Assembly (NCBI GenBank): GCA_037481715.1
Contig: JBBFLD010000001.1
Location: forward strand, 1-64,000
DNA length: 64,000 nt
From: Rosettibacter sp037481715
GTDB lineage: Bacteria > Bacteroidota > Ignavibacteria > Ignavibacteriales > Melioribacteraceae
Direction: 5' to 3'
Shown here: piece after piece, positions 61,484 through 64,000 of the stretch
Layout: every line of letters begins with the position of its first letter
Position numbering within the stretch: the first letter of the stretch is position 1
Position numbers and translations under genes: made by a program
The notes under the pieces: generated by a model
What the model was told of the DNA's origin: nothing
The model's database searches: none
Seen by the model: only the letters and a program-made list of their open reading frames with translations

Positions 61484-62209
61484 ATGAAAGAATTTTATCA
61501 CAAATGGCACTCACAATATTTGAATCGAGATTTAGAAATGCTTGTATTTGGCACATCTGGTTACCCAATAATTTTATTCCCGCCTGAAAAAGGAAGATTT
61601 TATGATTGCAAAGATGCAGGATTGATTTCAACAGTTGAAAATTTGATCGACAATGACAAAATAAAAATTTACTGTCCCGATTCAATTGATTTTGAAAGCT
61701 GGTATAATTTTGAAATTCATCCATCAGAAAGAGTTAAAAAACATATCATATATGAAAAAACAATTTTGAATGAAGTGATTGAATTTGCAAAGTACGAAAC
61801 AGAAAAAAAATTTGTTGGTGTTGCAGGATGCAGCTTCGGCGCCTATCATGCTCTAAATTTAGCTTTTCGTCATCCCAATGTTGTAAATTCAATAATTTCA
61901 CTCGGAGGTTTTTTCGATATCAAGCAATTTATTTTTGGTTATTATGATGATAATTGTTATTTCAACAATCCGGTTGATTATATGCCAAACCTTGAAGATG
62001 AATGGTATCTTGATAAAATTAAATCAATGAAAATCTTTTTAGCAGTTGGAGAATGGGATTTAGCAGTTCAAGAAAATAAAAAGATGAGCGAAATTTTATT
62101 ATCAAAAAATATTCAACATCATTTAGATATATACCCATATTACGGGCATGATTGGCAGTTATGGAAAAATATTTTCCCTGATTATATTGCAAAAATAATT
62201 GAATCATAA
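61484..62209 (+). CDS. Alpha/beta-hydrolase esterase family protein
   Basis: A 241-aa serine hydrolase related to the esterase D / putative esterase group. The nucleophile elbow GCSFGAYHA (about 113-121), a late Asp in VGEWDLAVQENK and the His in YYGHDWQLWKNIFPDYI complete a likely triad. MKEFYHKWHSQYLNRDLEMLVFGTSGYPIILFPPEKGRFYDCKDAGLI is the typical N-terminus. No signal peptide is seen, so it is cytoplasmic. The substrate is unknown. Confidence 0.86.
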   Translation: MKEFYHKWHSQYLNRDLEMLVFGTSGYPIILFPPEKGRFYDCKDAGLISTVENLIDNDKIKIYCPDSIDFESWYNFEIHPSERVKKHIIYEKTILNEVIEFAKYETEKKFVGVAGCSFGAYHALNLAFRHPNVVNSIISLGGFFDIKQFIFGYYDDNCYFNNPVDYMPNLEDEWYLDKIKSMKIFLAVGEWDLAVQENKKMSEILLSKNIQHHLDIYPYYGHDWQLWKNIFPDYIAKIIES

Positions 62210-62223
62210 AAAAACGGTAGATT

Positions 62224-63567
62224 ATGCAAACCCTTGAAAACTTCTTAAATCAAGTAAACAATTTTGTATGGGGCTTACCACTTCTAATTTTGCTTTTTGG
62301 AACTCACTTATTTCTTACCTTCAAACTGAAGTTCATTCAAAAATATTTAGGGACAGCAATAAAAATATCATTCTCAAAAAATAAAGAAGGTAAGGGAGAT
62401 ATAAGTCAATTTGGAGCTGTTACTACTGCACTTGCTGCAACAATTGGGACAGGAAATATTGTAGGGGTATCGACTGCTATTGCTTCTGGTGGTCCTGGTG
62501 CTGTATTATGGATGTGGCTTACAGGAGTTTTTGGAATTGCTACAAAATATTCAGAAGCTCTTTTATCTGTAAAATATAGAACAATCACAGAAAATGGATT
62601 AATGGCTGGCGGTCCAATGTATGTTCTTGAAAGAGGAATGAACAATAAATTTCTTGCTGTTCTTTTTGCAGCATTTACTTCTATTACTGCATTTGGAATC
62701 GGGAACATGGTTCAAGCAAATTCTATTTCACACTTAGTTCTTGATGTATTTAATGTCCCTTCATGGATAACAGGAATAATTTTAGCTTTATTAACAGCAG
62801 TAGTTATTATTGGAGGAATTAAATCAATTGCAAAAGTTTGTGAAAGATTAGTTCCTTTTATGGCAATCTTTTACATAATTGGCTGTGTGATTTTATTAGT
62901 TATTAATTATCAAACAATTCCGCAATCAATTTATTTAATTATAAAAAGTGCATTTACTAGTCATGCTGTTATGGGAGGTTTTATTGGTGCAGGTGTTAAA
63001 GAAGCAATTAGATTTGGAATTGCAAGAGGATTGTTTTCGAACGAGTCGGGTCTTGGAAGTGCACCAATCGTTGCTGCTGCAGCTCAAACAAAAAATCCTG
63101 TCAGGCAAGCTCTCGTTTCTTCAACTGGTACTTTCTGGGATACAGTTGTAGTTTGTGCATTTACAGGACTTGTTATTGTTAATTCATACGAATGGATGAA
63201 AGGATATGATGGAGCTGTACTTACCAAACAAGCATTTTCTGATATACCTGTAATTGGTCCAATTTTATTAACAGTTGGATTATTAACTTTTGTATTCTCT
63301 ACAATTCTTGGCTGGTCATATTATGGAGAAAAAGCAATTGAATATCTTTTTGGTTCAATGCTAATTAAAACTTATCGATGGCTTTGGGTTATCTTTGTTT
63401 TTGTTGGGAGTGTTATGACTTTGAATATAGTCTGGTCGTTTGCTGATATTACAAATGCATTGATGGCAATTCCAAATTTATTTTCACTTATATTTCTTAA
63501 TAAAATTATTGTTAATGAAACAAGAAAATATTTGTGGAATGGAAATATTGAAATGGAAGAATATTAA
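62224..63567 (+). CDS. Alanine/glycine:cation symporter (AGCS family)
   Basis: A 447-aa sodium- or proton-coupled amino-acid symporter. It has about ten helices and the AGCS blocks GAVTTALAATIGTGNIVGVSTAIASGGPGAVLWMWLTGVFGIATKYSEALLSVKYR and GVKEAIRFGIARGLFSNESGLGSAPI, with WDTVVVCAFTGLVIV. It lies 15 bp downstream of the esterase gene and could be co-transcribed. Confidence 0.93.
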   Translation: MQTLENFLNQVNNFVWGLPLLILLFGTHLFLTFKLKFIQKYLGTAIKISFSKNKEGKGDISQFGAVTTALAATIGTGNIVGVSTAIASGGPGAVLWMWLTGVFGIATKYSEALLSVKYRTITENGLMAGGPMYVLERGMNNKFLAVLFAAFTSITAFGIGNMVQANSISHLVLDVFNVPSWITGIILALLTAVVIIGGIKSIAKVCERLVPFMAIFYIIGCVILLVINYQTIPQSIYLIIKSAFTSHAVMGGFIGAGVKEAIRFGIARGLFSNESGLGSAPIVAAAAQTKNPVRQALVSSTGTFWDTVVVCAFTGLVIVNSYEWMKGYDGAVLTKQAFSDIPVIGPILLTVGLLTFVFSTILGWSYYGEKAIEYLFGSMLIKTYRWLWVIFVFVGSVMTLNIVWSFADITNALMAIPNLFSLIFLNKIIVNETRKYLWNGNIEMEEY

Positions 63568-63593
63568 TCATATAAATTAATTGAGGTTCTACT

Positions 63594-64000
63594 ATGAACA
63601 AAAAATCTTTGATTTTATTATCAGGAATTTTTCTGCTTGCATTCATATCAAATTTAATGTCAGCACAAACCGAAGCTCGATTACTTCGTTTCCCAACTAT
63701 TCATGGTGATAAAATTGTTTTTACTTATGCAGGCGATTTGTATTCAGTTGATGCTAAAGGTGGAGTTGCTCGAAAATTAACAAATGATATTGGTTATGAA
63801 ATGTTTCCAAGATTTTCTCCTGATGGGAAATATCTTGCTTTCACAGCTCAATATGATGGAAATACAGAAGTCTATTTAATGCCTTCAGATGGAGGAATAC
63901 CAAAAAGATTAACAATTACTGCTACATTAAACAGAGATGATGTGTCAGACAGAATGGGACCAAATAATATTGTGATGTGCTGGAAAGACAATGAAACAAT
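63594..64000 (+). CDS. Tricorn-like protease, 5' part (cut by window end)
   Basis: A frame open from ATG 63594 to the window edge, at least 135 codons, with GAGG eight bases upstream. A signal peptide (SLILLSGIFLLAFISNLMSAQ) is followed by TEARLLRFPTIHGDKIVFTYAGDLYSVDAKGGVARKLTNDIGYEMFPRFSPDGKYLAFTAQYDGNTEVYLMPSDGGIPKRLT, the first blades of the six- or seven-bladed propeller of Tricorn-type S41 peptidases. The catalytic domain lies outside the window. Confidence 0.85.
   Translation, partial: MNKKSLILLSGIFLLAFISNLMSAQTEARLLRFPTIHGDKIVFTYAGDLYSVDAKGGVARKLTNDIGYEMFPRFSPDGKYLAFTAQYDGNTEVYLMPSDGGIPKRLTITATLNRDDVSDRMGPNNIVMCWKDNET

Overview
The window is AT-rich, densely packed bacterial chromosome, about 60 genes with mostly short spacers. 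The gene set points to the Bacteroidota/Chlorobi side, most likely an Ignavibacteria or Melioribacter-like lineage. The indicators are an alternative complex III (Act) operon joined to a YS-type heme-copper oxidase, a GWxTD-domain protein, Ig-like and DNRLRE lipoproteins, a K+-dependent membrane pyrophosphatase, and two promoters that fit the Bacteroidota pattern TTG-N19/20-TAnnTTTG. The taxonomic call is inference from gene content; there is no rRNA here. TTG and GTG starts are common.

Layout. 1-714 is gene-free and full of repeats. 715-2099 (minus) is a three-gene operon: a small unknown, an A-type Fe-S carrier and superoxide dismutase. 2393-4585 is a membrane pyrophosphatase. 4586-6137 holds a RAYT (Y1/HUH transposase-like) gene bracketed by arrays of small palindromes. 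6138-10787 encodes proline dehydrogenase, TsaD, MltG and an Ig-like lipoprotein. 11133-15309 (minus) carries the late histidine-degradation genes hutI, glutamate formimidoyltransferase and a cyclodeaminase-like protein, followed by a NamZ/DUF1343 protein. 15434-24276 has glgA, a GmhB-type phosphatase, three envelope or TPR proteins, glyA, tatC and a polyprenyl synthase. 24277-24823 is a second repeat block, in inverted orientation to the one at 1-714.

24824-39427 is a respiratory supercluster: actA, a small unlisted Tat-signal-like ORF, actB, actC, an actD-actE fusion, actF, a cytochrome c, SCO1, oxidase subunits I-III-IV-II, heme O synthase, and a membrane protein with a C-terminal heme. It encodes most of a quinol to cytochrome c to O2 chain with its copper and heme assembly factors. 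39502-60003 is a plus-strand housekeeping run: prmC, dtd, comEC, murB, two transporters, an HDOD signalling module, manC, an RpiB-like protein, pyrK-pyrD, folC, rho, pdxA and ftsE. 60000-61346 (minus) has adk, tadA and tRNA-Arg(UCG). The end has an esterase, an AGCS alanine/glycine symporter and the start of a Tricorn-like protease cut by the window edge.

The most interesting signal is non-coding. About twenty 19-20 bp hairpins share one design: a GTAA tag, an 8-bp stem ending CGAAAC or CGAAAT, and a 3-4 nt loop. Many occur as inverted pairs of about 58 bp (hairpin, TTAC, 11-12 A/T bases, GTAA, hairpin), in tandem on both sides of the RAYT gene. Stem changes are compensated on the opposite arm. 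This has the architecture of a REP/REPIN-RAYT system, with its own tag and stem sequence.
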